A DNA stretch of 64,000 bases from Oscillospiraceae bacterium (lineage in GTDB: Bacteria > Bacillota > Clostridia > Oscillospirales > Ruminococcaceae). Positions 16,094 through 23,353 of this stretch are shown piece after piece. The position numbers and the translations under genes are program-made. The notes under the pieces are model-generated. The model saw nothing but the letters and a program-made list of their open reading frames with translations, was not told the DNA's origin and did no database searches. Location of the stretch: the NCBI GenBank assembly GCA_021769725.1, contig JAETSI010000001.1, positions 1-64,000 on the forward strand, written 5' to 3'. Within the stretch, counting starts at the first letter, position 1. Every line of letters starts with the position of its first letter.

Positions 16094-17371
16094 ATGGTCT
16101 ATTCAGAAAACGAGATACTTCAATATATAGAGGAAAACGATGTAAAGTTTGTAAAGCTCACTTTTTGCAGTCTGGACGGAAAACTGAAAAATATTTCTGT
16201 TCTGTCATCGGAAATGGCAGCGGTTTTTGAGAGTGGAATACGCATCACTGCCGGAAAGATAAAAGGATTTTCGATTGCAGGAGGACGTGATATTTTCCTT
16301 TTCCCCGATGCTGGAACAATGACAATTCTTCCTTGGAGACCTCAGCATGGCAGAGTTATCAGGATGTTCTGTTACATCAGGTATGCGGATGGTACACCGT
16401 TCGAGGGAGACAGCAGATGGTTTCTGAAAAAGGCCATGAAAGAAGCTGTCGGCAAAGGCTACTGTTTCCGCTTCGGGACATCAAGCGAATTTACTATTTT
16501 CAAGAACGATGAAACCGGACTTCCGACCAAGACGCCACACGACTTTGCCGGTTACTGTGACATTGCCCCTGACGACAGGGGAGAGAATATCCGCCGTGAC
16601 GTGTGCCTTACGCTTGAGCAGATGGGGATACATCCGGTATCGTCACGCCACGAAAGCGGTTTTGGACAGCATGAAATAGACTTCAATGCATCTTCTGCAC
16701 TTAAAGCAGCCGATACTTTTCTGAGTTTCAAATCAGCAGTAAAGTCTGTTGCCGAAAGAAACGGTGTTCATGCCAGCTTTATGCCCAAGCCCCTGCGTGA
16801 TGCCTGCGGCAATGGTATGCATATAGCGTTCAATGTTTTTCCCGGCGGTGATTTTATCGAGGAGAGATTCTGCGAGCCGGAGGGAGAACTGGAATATGCA
16901 GCCGCCGGAGTTATGAAGTATATCCGTGAATTTGCTCTTTTCACAAATTCGACTGTAAATTCATATAAACGTCTGGGAGAATTTTCTGCTCCAAGGAATA
17001 TAATCTGGTCTGACGAGGAGGAAGATCAGCTTATTATGATGAACGTAAACGGCACTGATTCTCCTGTTGAGCTGAGAGCTGCCGACTGCGCCTGTAATCC
17101 ATATTTTGTGTTCGGTCTTATTATATACGCTGCTGTGGAGGGAATTGAGAATAAATTACGGCTTCCTGAGAAAAACAGCGGCAGCGAAAAGCTTCCTATG
17201 AATCTTGAAGAGGCAGTGCAGTGTGCCGAGCAGTCAGAGTTTCTGAAAAAATATATTCCCAAAGCGGTGCTGGAGCAGTACATTCATGCCAAGAAATCTG
17301 AGTGGAAGGAATATTCTGCGGCGTATGATAAGGAAGCGTTTGAAGATCAGAAGTATTTCTGTAGTTTGTGA
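16094..17371 (+). CDS. Divergent glutamine synthetase homologue, probably catalytically altered
   Basis: The 425-residue protein aligns along its length with type-I glutamine synthetase. Retained are YADGTPFEGDSR, CDIAPDDRGENIRRDV, GFGQHEIDF (Glu194), FMPKPLRDACGNGMH (His243), VNSYKRLGEFSAP and ELRAADCACNPY. Key positions differ. The FDGSSIEGF loop of B. subtilis GlnA, which supplies the catalytic Asp, is ITAGKIKGF (51-59). GPEPEFFLF, whose first Glu binds metal, is GTSSEFTIF (128-136). The arginine-rich NRSPLIRIP segment is replaced by an acidic stretch (DEEEDQLIMMN). A classical glutamine synthetase activity is therefore doubtful; a regulatory role or another gamma-glutamyl ligase activity are alternatives. 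It lies between glutamate synthase and an ANTAR regulator, 15 nt after gltD. Confidence 0.85.
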   Translation: MVYSENEILQYIEENDVKFVKLTFCSLDGKLKNISVLSSEMAAVFESGIRITAGKIKGFSIAGGRDIFLFPDAGTMTILPWRPQHGRVIRMFCYIRYADGTPFEGDSRWFLKKAMKEAVGKGYCFRFGTSSEFTIFKNDETGLPTKTPHDFAGYCDIAPDDRGENIRRDVCLTLEQMGIHPVSSRHESGFGQHEIDFNASSALKAADTFLSFKSAVKSVAERNGVHASFMPKPLRDACGNGMHIAFNVFPGGDFIEERFCEPEGELEYAAAGVMKYIREFALFTNSTVNSYKRLGEFSAPRNIIWSDEEEDQLIMMNVNGTDSPVELRAADCACNPYFVFGLIIYAAVEGIENKLRLPEKNSGSEKLPMNLEEAVQCAEQSEFLKKYIPKAVLEQYIHAKKSEWKEYSAAYDKEAFEDQKYFCSL

Positions 17372-17385
17372 TCCGGAGGTTTAGC

Positions 17386-17967
17386 GTGGAAAATGTCCTA
17401 ATTGTTTCAGGAAATAAGAGCGCCGCTGAAACGCTTTCCAGATTTATAAGGGAATCATTTCAATGCAGTGTCAGAGCAGTAGAGTCGGGATATCAGGCAA
17501 AAAGCATATTCAGCAGTGATACGGCGCTGGATCTTGCCGTTATAAATACGCCTCTTATAGATGAATCCGGTATAGATCTTGCAGAATTTATCACAGAAAA
17601 TACCGCTGCCGGCTGTATTCTTATAATAAAACCTGAAAATGCTGAAAAAACTTCTGAGCGTGCAGAAAAAAGCGGCGTGATGGTTATGCTGCGCCCGGTA
17701 AACAGAGGATTGCTGTATCATCTTGTGAAAACAGCGGATATAGCGTTAAGGCGTTCTCTGAAGCTTTATCAGGAAAAGCAGCGGCTTGAGCGCAGAATAG
17801 AAGAGATAAAGATTATTGACAAGGCGAAGTTCATGCTTATGGAATATAAATCAATGACAGAGGCGGAGGCTCATGAATATCTTGAGAAGTACGCTATGAA
17901 CAAGCGCAAGAAAAAATATATTGCCGCACTCGAACTGATCGACAGAATTCACGAGCAGTATATGTAA
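17386..17967 (+). CDS. Response-regulator-like protein with ANTAR RNA-binding domain
   Basis: The 193-residue protein has an N-terminal receiver-like fold (ENVLIVSGNKSAAETLSRF; DLAVINTPLIDESGIDLAEF), in which the usual phospho-Asp segment reads NTPLID. A helical linker (KLYQEKQRLERRIEEIK) and a C-terminal ANTAR domain (AKFMLMEYKSMTEAEAHEYL, then ALELIDRI) follow. ANTAR proteins bind paired RNA hairpins and prevent termination (AmiR, NasR, EutV). I chose the GTG at 17386, with GGAGG upstream, over the in-frame GTG at 17368 that overlaps the previous stop. Its place in the glutamate/glutamine operon suggests it controls nitrogen-assimilation leaders, possibly that of gltB. The lack of an obvious phosphorylation site is worth noting. 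Confidence 0.85.
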   Translation: MENVLIVSGNKSAAETLSRFIRESFQCSVRAVESGYQAKSIFSSDTALDLAVINTPLIDESGIDLAEFITENTAAGCILIIKPENAEKTSERAEKSGVMVMLRPVNRGLLYHLVKTADIALRRSLKLYQEKQRLERRIEEIKIIDKAKFMLMEYKSMTEAEAHEYLEKYAMNKRKKKYIAALELIDRIHEQYM

Positions 17968-17990
17968 ATTCGCTGTAGTATAAAAAGGGT

Positions 17991-19421
17991 GTGGTTGCTA
18001 TATTTGAAACAATACATGAAGAATGCGGAGTATTCGGCATTTATGAAAAGAATCGTGCTGATGTGGTATCGTCAGCTTATTTCGGATTGTATGCGCTCCA
18101 GCACCGTGGACAGGAAAGCTGCGGCATTGCAGTCAGCGACGACGGAGTTTTCCGCCATAAGAGAAATGACGGTCTTGTTTCTGAGGTTTTCGGCAGGGAT
18201 GAACTTAAACATCTCGGAAAGGGAAACATGGCAGTGGGGCACGTCCGTTATTCCACTACCGGGGGTAAGAACCATAATAATATACAGCCTCTGGTCATAC
18301 GTCATGTCAAAGGAAATATGGCTCTTGTCCATAACGGAAACCTTGTCAATGCTGCGGAGCTGAGACGGGATTTTGAAATGTCCGGCGCTATTTTTCACGG
18401 CACTTCCGACACCGAAGCTATAGCTTATGAGATCGTCCGTGAACGACTTTCCTGCCGCTCAACGGAAGAAGCGGTGCAGAGAGCTATGCCACGTATAAAA
18501 GGCGCATATTCCTGTATTCTTATGACTGCCACAAAGCTGATAGCTTTCCGTGATCCTGACGGATTTCGTCCATTGTGCATCGGCAAGACAGCTGACGGCG
18601 CATATGCTGCGGCATCAGAATCCTGTGCGCTTGAAGCGGTCGGAGCAGAGTTTATCCGGGATGTTAAGCCGGGTGAGATCGTCGTTATCGGTGAAAACGG
18701 TCTGCGTTCAATAACTGATAATTGTACTGATAAAAGCAATATCTGTATCTTTGAATATATTTATTTTGCACGTCCTGATTCTGTTATTGAAGGGGTTTCC
18801 GTTCATCATGCCAGACTCCGGGCAGGGGCACTTCTTGCAGAATACAGTCCCGTTGAAGCTGATATCGTTGTGGGCGTTCCGGATTCAGGTCTTGATGCCG
18901 CTCTTGGATATTCCCGTGCAAGCGGTATTCCCTACGGCATCGGCTTTATCAAAAATAAATATATCGGCAGGAGTTTTATCCAGCCGGAGCAGACTCAGCG
19001 TGAAAGCGCCGTGAAGATCAAACTCAATGCCATAGGCGAATCGGTCAGGAACAAAAGGGTAATAATGATCGATGATTCTATTGTGCGGGGAACGACGTGC
19101 GCCAGGATAGTTCGTCTGCTGAGAGAGGCGGGAGCGAAAGAGGTTCATGTGAGGATATCAAGTCCGCCGTTTCTGCATTCGTGTTATTTCGGAACTGATA
19201 TAGACTCAGAGGAAAATCTCATTGCCAGTCAGTGTATTTCCGTTGAGGATATTTCAGAAAGGATCGGCGCTGATTCTCTTGCATATCTGCCGGTTCAGGC
19301 TCTCGGAGAGCTTATCGGAAACCGGAACGGTTTTTGCCGGGGTTGCTTTACCGGAAATTATCCCATAGATATATCAGGTGCAGGCTATAAAAATAAATTT
19401 GATAATAAGATTCATAAATAA
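17991..19421 (+). CDS. purF: Amidophosphoribosyltransferase
   Basis: PurF makes phosphoribosylamine from PRPP and glutamine, the first committed step of purine synthesis. The 476-residue protein has the N-terminal Ntn-hydrolase domain with its nucleophile in EECGVFGIYE, preceded by a short propeptide, followed by ALQHRGQESCGIAVSDDG. The C-terminal phosphoribosyltransferase domain shows the PRPP loop VIMIDDSIVRGTTCARIVR. Four cysteines, including those of RGCF near the C-terminus and one in the SSPPFLHSC segment, fit the Fe-S enzymes of the B. subtilis type. The start is uncertain: the GTG at 17991 is the only plausible codon, but the AAAAGGG sequence lies immediately before it. It follows the ANTAR gene by 23 nt. 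Confidence 0.97.
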   Translation: MVAIFETIHEECGVFGIYEKNRADVVSSAYFGLYALQHRGQESCGIAVSDDGVFRHKRNDGLVSEVFGRDELKHLGKGNMAVGHVRYSTTGGKNHNNIQPLVIRHVKGNMALVHNGNLVNAAELRRDFEMSGAIFHGTSDTEAIAYEIVRERLSCRSTEEAVQRAMPRIKGAYSCILMTATKLIAFRDPDGFRPLCIGKTADGAYAAASESCALEAVGAEFIRDVKPGEIVVIGENGLRSITDNCTDKSNICIFEYIYFARPDSVIEGVSVHHARLRAGALLAEYSPVEADIVVGVPDSGLDAALGYSRASGIPYGIGFIKNKYIGRSFIQPEQTQRESAVKIKLNAIGESVRNKRVIMIDDSIVRGTTCARIVRLLREAGAKEVHVRISSPPFLHSCYFGTDIDSEENLIASQCISVEDISERIGADSLAYLPVQALGELIGNRNGFCRGCFTGNYPIDISGAGYKNKFDNKIHK

Positions 19422-19445
19422 ATTCCTATGAAAGTGTGATTTGCT

Positions 19446-21026
19446 ATGTGTACTATAATGTGCTGCTGCGGAAAAAAAGACGGTATGTCAAAAGTTGCCC
19501 GGGGACTTGAAGCAACGGTTTCAAGAGGTCCGGACGATCAGAGAATAGTGGAATTGAACGGCGGTGTTATGGGATTTCAGAGACTGTCGATCATGGGACT
19601 TACTCCCGAGGGTATGCAGCCATTTTTCTTTGACGGAAACTATTCTGTCTGTAACGGAGAAATTTACGGTTTTAAAAAACAAAGACAGGCTTTTATAGAA
19701 AAAGGATATTCATTTGTCAGCGACAGCGACTGCGAGATTCTGCTTCCTATGTACAAAGAATATGGCACTGATATGTTCCGCTTGCTTGACGCTGAATTCG
19801 CCTGCGTGATATATGACGGTCGGTCGGATGAATTTATAGCTGCCCGTGATCCTATCGGAATACGTCCACTTTATTATGGATATGACGGAGACGGACAGAT
19901 CATATTTGCAAGCGAAGCAAAGAATCTGGTGAAGTTCTGCGAAAAAATAATGCCCTTTCCACCCGGACACTACTGGAAGAACGGGGAGTTCACCTGCTAC
20001 TGTGACATTACGGCAGTTGACAGCGTTATCCGTGACGATATGGAAACGGTTTGCAGAAACATCCGTGAAAAGCTCGTTGCAGGCGTTGAAAAGCGTCTTG
20101 AAGCAGACGCAAAGGTCGGATTCCTTCTTTCCGGCGGTCTTGATTCTTCGCTGGTGTGCTCGATCGCTCAGAGCAGAAGCGAAACTCCCATAAAAACATT
20201 TGCTATCGGTATGAGCACTGATGCTATAGACCTGAAATATGCCAAGGAGGTCGCCGATTATATCGGCAGCGATCACACCGAAGTGATAATCACTAAGGAA
20301 GATGTTCTGGACGCTCTGGAAACGGTCGTTAAGCTTCTGGGAACATACGATATCACAACGATACGTGCCAGCATGGGAATGTATCTTCTCTGTAAAGCTA
20401 TCCATGAGCAGACGAATATACGTGTTCTGCTGACCGGAGAAATTTCCGACGAGCTTTTTGGCTACAAGTATACTGATTTTGCGCCGTCTGCACAGGAATT
20501 CCAGAAAGAGTCGGTAAAGCGTGTCAGCGAGCTTCATATGTACGACGTTCTTCGTGCAGACCGCTGTATATCTTCAAATTCACTTGAAGCACGTGTGCCT
20601 TTCGGAGATCTTGATTTCGTTAAGTACGTTATGGCTGTCGATCCCGAAATGAAGCTGAATAAGTACAATAAAGGAAAATATCTGCTCCGTCATGCGTTTG
20701 AAGGAGATTATCTCCCGCACAGTATTCTTTACCGTGAAAAAGCTGCTTTCTCAGATGCTGTAGGTCATTCCATGGTGGACTACCTCAAGGAATACGCAGA
20801 GAGCCGTTATACACAGGAAGAATACGGCGAGGGAATAAAAAAATACGATCATGCCCGTCCGTTTACAAAGGAATCGCTGCTATACCGTGATATATTTGAG
20901 AAATTTTATCCCGGTCAGAGTGAAATGGTCGTGGATTTCTGGATGCCCAACAAGGAATGGGACGGCTGCAACGTTAACGATCCCTCAGCACGTGTGCTGT
21001 CAAACTACGGCGAAAGCGGAGTGTAA
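19446..21026 (+). CDS. asnB: Asparagine synthase (glutamine-hydrolysing)
   Basis: AsnB converts aspartate to asparagine using ATP and glutamine-derived ammonia. The 526-residue protein starts MCTIMCC, with Cys2 as the amidotransferase nucleophile. It shows RGPDD, the glutamine-site segment NGEIYGF, and the ATP pyrophosphatase loop FLLSGGLDSSLVCSIA in the C-terminal synthetase domain, followed by LTGEISDELFGYKY and LEARVPFGDLDFV. The length is close to bacterial AsnB of the E. coli type. It is the last gene of the glt operon, 24 nt after purF; all enzymes of this operon use or make glutamine or glutamate. Confidence 0.95.
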   Translation: MCTIMCCCGKKDGMSKVARGLEATVSRGPDDQRIVELNGGVMGFQRLSIMGLTPEGMQPFFFDGNYSVCNGEIYGFKKQRQAFIEKGYSFVSDSDCEILLPMYKEYGTDMFRLLDAEFACVIYDGRSDEFIAARDPIGIRPLYYGYDGDGQIIFASEAKNLVKFCEKIMPFPPGHYWKNGEFTCYCDITAVDSVIRDDMETVCRNIREKLVAGVEKRLEADAKVGFLLSGGLDSSLVCSIAQSRSETPIKTFAIGMSTDAIDLKYAKEVADYIGSDHTEVIITKEDVLDALETVVKLLGTYDITTIRASMGMYLLCKAIHEQTNIRVLLTGEISDELFGYKYTDFAPSAQEFQKESVKRVSELHMYDVLRADRCISSNSLEARVPFGDLDFVKYVMAVDPEMKLNKYNKGKYLLRHAFEGDYLPHSILYREKAAFSDAVGHSMVDYLKEYAESRYTQEEYGEGIKKYDHARPFTKESLLYRDIFEKFYPGQSEMVVDFWMPNKEWDGCNVNDPSARVLSNYGESGV

Positions 21027-21040
21027 TGCTGCTGTCTTAG

Positions 21041-21057
21041 AGCCTGTTCAGTATCTT
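21041..21057. repeat. Partial copy of the AGCCTGTT intergenic hairpin repeat
   Basis: AGCCTGTTCAGTATCTT matches the left arm of the hairpin at 36401-36475 (AGCCTGTTTAGTATCTC) at 15 of 17 positions. The right arm is absent here. It lies between the convergent asnB and phospholipase-like genes. Confidence 0.4.
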
Positions 21058-22099
21058 ATTCATTCCTGATCGAATAAAACTGCTTTTTTCTGTGAGGATT
21101 AAATGAACGCAGCTTGTGGTTATCCAGCAGAACCACACTGCCTTTGTCATCAGAAACAAGCGAGAAAGTATACTTTCCGTCATATCTGTGAGCTGCTCTG
21201 AAAAGACCGCAGCTCTTTTTTTTACCTGTTTTAACGTAAACCGGAGAACCGTTTTCGGTAAGTTCAAGTCCGTCTTCTTTTATGTTAATAGTGATATCCG
21301 TTCCGGGAATGTGGGATTTTTCTGCGGCATAATGTGTTCGTCCGGAAGTATCGGAGACATCTTTCATAAATTGATACATCATTGCAGCCACAGCTTCTTC
21401 TGTTTTGCCAAGTCTGGATGAAATAGAACGAACAGGGTCAGAGAGCAGTTCGGACGGTTCGTCTGTCTGATTTTCCGCAATAGCGTTGAGTGCGTCGCCG
21501 AAGCCTTTTTCTGAGCTGAAGATATGCAGTTTTTCTTTAATTATCGTGTGTTCCGGCACAGAATCAGGATACATGGCTCTTGCAAGAGCCTCGTATGTTT
21601 TGTGAATCATAGCTTTTCGGGAAAAATATGTCATTCCTGTTGCATGGGGCAGACAGCAGATATCCGAAAGCATATGGATAGCACGTGCGAGATATTTTGC
21701 TGAGTTTTCTTTGAACCCTGCCTTGTACATGGTCAGAGCCATAGTATAGTCCTCCTCCAGCATGGATCGTGCACTTTTGGCATATTTGCCTATTCCGTTT
21801 TTGTAGTAGCCTCCGGATGGATGCTTTTTCATGCCGTGCGAATTTGCCGCACAGTAGTAGTGGCGGCCTTTTCCCTTTTCGTAGTCGCCTTTGCTGTCAG
21901 GGCTGCATACATTTGATATGATAATATCCGTCAGCGGCAGGTAGAAATCCCATGCTTCCGGGATCAGACTGCATACCATAGGCAGAGCACGGTATACCAG
22001 CGTTTTGTGAACGGATATTGATTCTGATTTTCTTGCGGAAAGAAAGTGTTCTTTAAGGCTGGTCATCTCGGCAGCAGCATTTTTCCATTTATTTTTCAC
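21056..22099 (-). CDS. Zinc-dependent phospholipase C-fold protein
   Basis: The 347-residue protein contains the helical, metal-binding core pattern of bacterial zinc-dependent phospholipase C: ARAIHMLSDICCLPHATGM (residues about 137-155, the H-x3-D-x3-PxH arrangement) together with upstream HYYCAANSHG and downstream helices. A C-terminal region of about 90 residues is beta-rich (GTDITINIKEDGLELTENG) and may be an accessory domain. No signal peptide is visible, which is unusual for this family: the N-terminus is hydrophilic (KNKWKNAAAEMTSLKEHF). The GTG start at 22099 follows AAGGAGG. It stands alone, convergent with asnB. The family assignment is moderately secure; substrate and location are unknown. 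Confidence 0.65.
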   Translation of the reverse strand: MKNKWKNAAAEMTSLKEHFLSARKSESISVHKTLVYRALPMVCSLIPEAWDFYLPLTDIIISNVCSPDSKGDYEKGKGRHYYCAANSHGMKKHPSGGYYKNGIGKYAKSARSMLEEDYTMALTMYKAGFKENSAKYLARAIHMLSDICCLPHATGMTYFSRKAMIHKTYEALARAMYPDSVPEHTIIKEKLHIFSSEKGFGDALNAIAENQTDEPSELLSDPVRSISSRLGKTEEAVAAMMYQFMKDVSDTSGRTHYAAEKSHIPGTDITINIKEDGLELTENGSPVYVKTGKKKSCGLFRAAHRYDGKYTFSLVSDDKGSVVLLDNHKLRSFNPHRKKQFYSIRNE

Positions 22100-22197
22100 G
22101 GTTACAAATCCTCCTTGAATTACAGTATTAAAATACTTATATGCTAATTATAACGTATCTGACAATTAAAGACAAGAAAAAATTTTTGAAAAAACTA

Positions 22198-22226
22198 TTG
22201 GATTTTCCTATGAGATATGTTATAAT
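22198..22226 (+). promoter_or_regulatory. Promoter of trmB
   Basis: TTGGAT (22198-22203), 17-nt spacer, perfect TATAAT (22221-22226), about 40 nt before the trmB ATG. It also shows that in-frame starts further upstream cannot be used. Confidence 0.7.
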
Positions 22227-22266
22227 AAAAATAATATTGATAATCAGATTAATAAGGAGAAAAGAA

Positions 22267-22929
22267 ATGCGTATCAGACATAAACCCTGGGCAAAGCCGG
22301 AACTTGAAGCCTGCCCGTTTTATATACATCAACCACAGGAACAGATCGGTCGGTGGCGTGAACTTTTTGACAGTCCGGATAAGCCGCTGTATGTTGAGCT
22401 TGGCTGCGGAAAGGGCGGATTTATTTCCCAGACAGCTCCTGCACATCCAGAAGTAAACTTTATCGCCATGGATATAAAAAACGAAATGCTTGTACTTGCC
22501 AAAAGAAAGCTGGAACAGGCTTACAATGAAAAAAATTGTCCGGTTGACAATGTGAAAATTGCTATTCAGAATATTGAGCGAATTGATCTCGCTTGGAACA
22601 GCCATGACAGTGCAGATAGAATATACATCAATTTCTGTAATCCATGGCCGAAAAAGAAGCATAAAAAGCGTCGTCTTACTCATACAAGGCAGCTTCTCAA
22701 CTATAAGAAATTTCTGCGGGGGGAGCTCTGGTTCAAAACTGACGACGACGAACTATTTAAAGAATCCTTTGAATACTTTACTGAAGCCGGCTATGAGATC
22801 ATCTATAAGACTTATGATCTTCACAGTGAAAGCCCCTATGAGAATTTTGTGACGGAACACGAAAAGATGTTCAGCGACGAGGGAAAGAAAATAAAGTTCC
22901 TTATCGCAAGACCTGTATCGGAGGAATGA
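22267..22929 (+). CDS. trmB: tRNA (guanine-N7-)-methyltransferase
   Basis: TrmB methylates G46 in the variable loop of tRNAs with S-adenosylmethionine. The 220-residue protein has the SAM-binding motif LYVELGCGKGGFISQ, the acidic post-motif segment NFIAMDIKNEML, and the family signature YINFCNPWPKKKHKKRRLTH. The ATG at 22267 is preceded by AAGGAG. An open frame continues upstream to 22141, but it crosses the promoter and encodes an unrelated AT-rich extension, so I exclude it. Confidence 0.97.
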   Translation: MRIRHKPWAKPELEACPFYIHQPQEQIGRWRELFDSPDKPLYVELGCGKGGFISQTAPAHPEVNFIAMDIKNEMLVLAKRKLEQAYNEKNCPVDNVKIAIQNIERIDLAWNSHDSADRIYINFCNPWPKKKHKKRRLTHTRQLLNYKKFLRGELWFKTDDDELFKESFEYFTEAGYEIIYKTYDLHSESPYENFVTEHEKMFSDEGKKIKFLIARPVSEE

Positions 22930-22932
22930 TCT

Positions 22933-23142
22933 ATGGAATTTGAAAAGAAAACGAATAATTTTTCATTTGGTGCAGGAACAATGAAAACAGCCGGTGCAGG
23001 CAGCATTGACAAATCTTCGGAAGTTCCTGACATTCCAACCAAGCATGATCCAATTGCGATCGCTAAAAGCGTGGGGAATGCTGCCATAGCTCTCGCATTG
23101 CTCAGGATAAAAAAGAAACATGACAGGAAACATATTGATTAA
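22933..23142 (+). CDS. Small protein of unknown function (69 aa)
   Basis: This short gene starts 3 nt after the trmB stop with an ATG behind GGAGG. The product has a polar, glycine-rich N-terminus (FSFGAGTMKTAGAGSID), a proline-containing middle (SEVPDIPTKHDPIAI) and a hydrophobic helix (SVGNAAIALALLRIKKKH) with a basic end. The helix is too short and mixed for a sure membrane span. I do not recognise a family. The tight coupling to trmB and the good ribosome binding site argue that it is expressed. Confidence 0.55.
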   Translation: MEFEKKTNNFSFGAGTMKTAGAGSIDKSSEVPDIPTKHDPIAIAKSVGNAAIALALLRIKKKHDRKHID

Positions 23143-23166
23143 ATTAATGAAAAAACAAGAAAAAGC

Positions 23167-23195
23167 TGGACAAAGGGAAAAAAATATGCTATAAT
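23167..23195 (+). promoter_or_regulatory. Promoter of the pyr operon
   Basis: TGGACA (23167-23172), 17-nt spacer, perfect TATAAT (23190-23195). It gives a leader of about 150 nt before the pyrC start, containing two hairpins. Confidence 0.7.
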
Positions 23196-23247
23196 ATATA
23201 TGTCCTTTACGGCTGATAATGGTCGGCAAGGCGAATATGTATACTTA

Positions 23248-23282
23248 TGGCAATATGGCACGTTTTTTGTGCAGTGATGCCA
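23248..23282 (+). repeat. Palindromic hairpin in pyr leader (repeat copy 2)
   Basis: TGGCA (23248-23252) pairs with TGCCA (23278-23282), and GCAC (23258-23261) with GTGC (23269-23272), joined by a weakly paired internal loop. Sequence and layout resemble the intergenic repeat at 9341-9371. In the pyr leader it precedes the terminator and could be part of the attenuator. Confidence 0.4.
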
Positions 23283-23300
23283 AAAAAGAGGCTACAGTAT

Positions 23301-23334
23301 GCTCGTCTGAAAGGATTCGGACGGGCTTTTATTT
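23301..23334 (+). terminator. Leader terminator (attenuator) upstream of pyrC
   Basis: Stem GCTCGTC (23301-23307) / GACGGGC (23320-23326, one G-U pair) is followed by TTTTATTTTTT, 20 nt before the pyrC start. GAGGCT at 23288-23293 recalls the core of PyrR binding loops, but the spacing differs. An alternative pairing of TCCTTT (23203-23208) with AAAGGA (23310-23315) would disrupt the terminator loop. Confidence 0.6.
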
Positions 23335-23353
23335 TTTGTTGGGAGATGAATAT

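Noticed and set aside
22141..22266. N-terminal extension of trmB from an upstream ATG
   Set aside because: It spans the TTGGAT/TATAAT promoter and encodes AT-rich, non-family residues; the ATG at 22267 has the ribosome binding site.
23281..23300. A canonical PyrR binding loop upstream of pyrC
   Set aside because: Only GAGGCT is recognisable; the preceding part and the spacing do not match the consensus, so I list it as a question and not as a feature.
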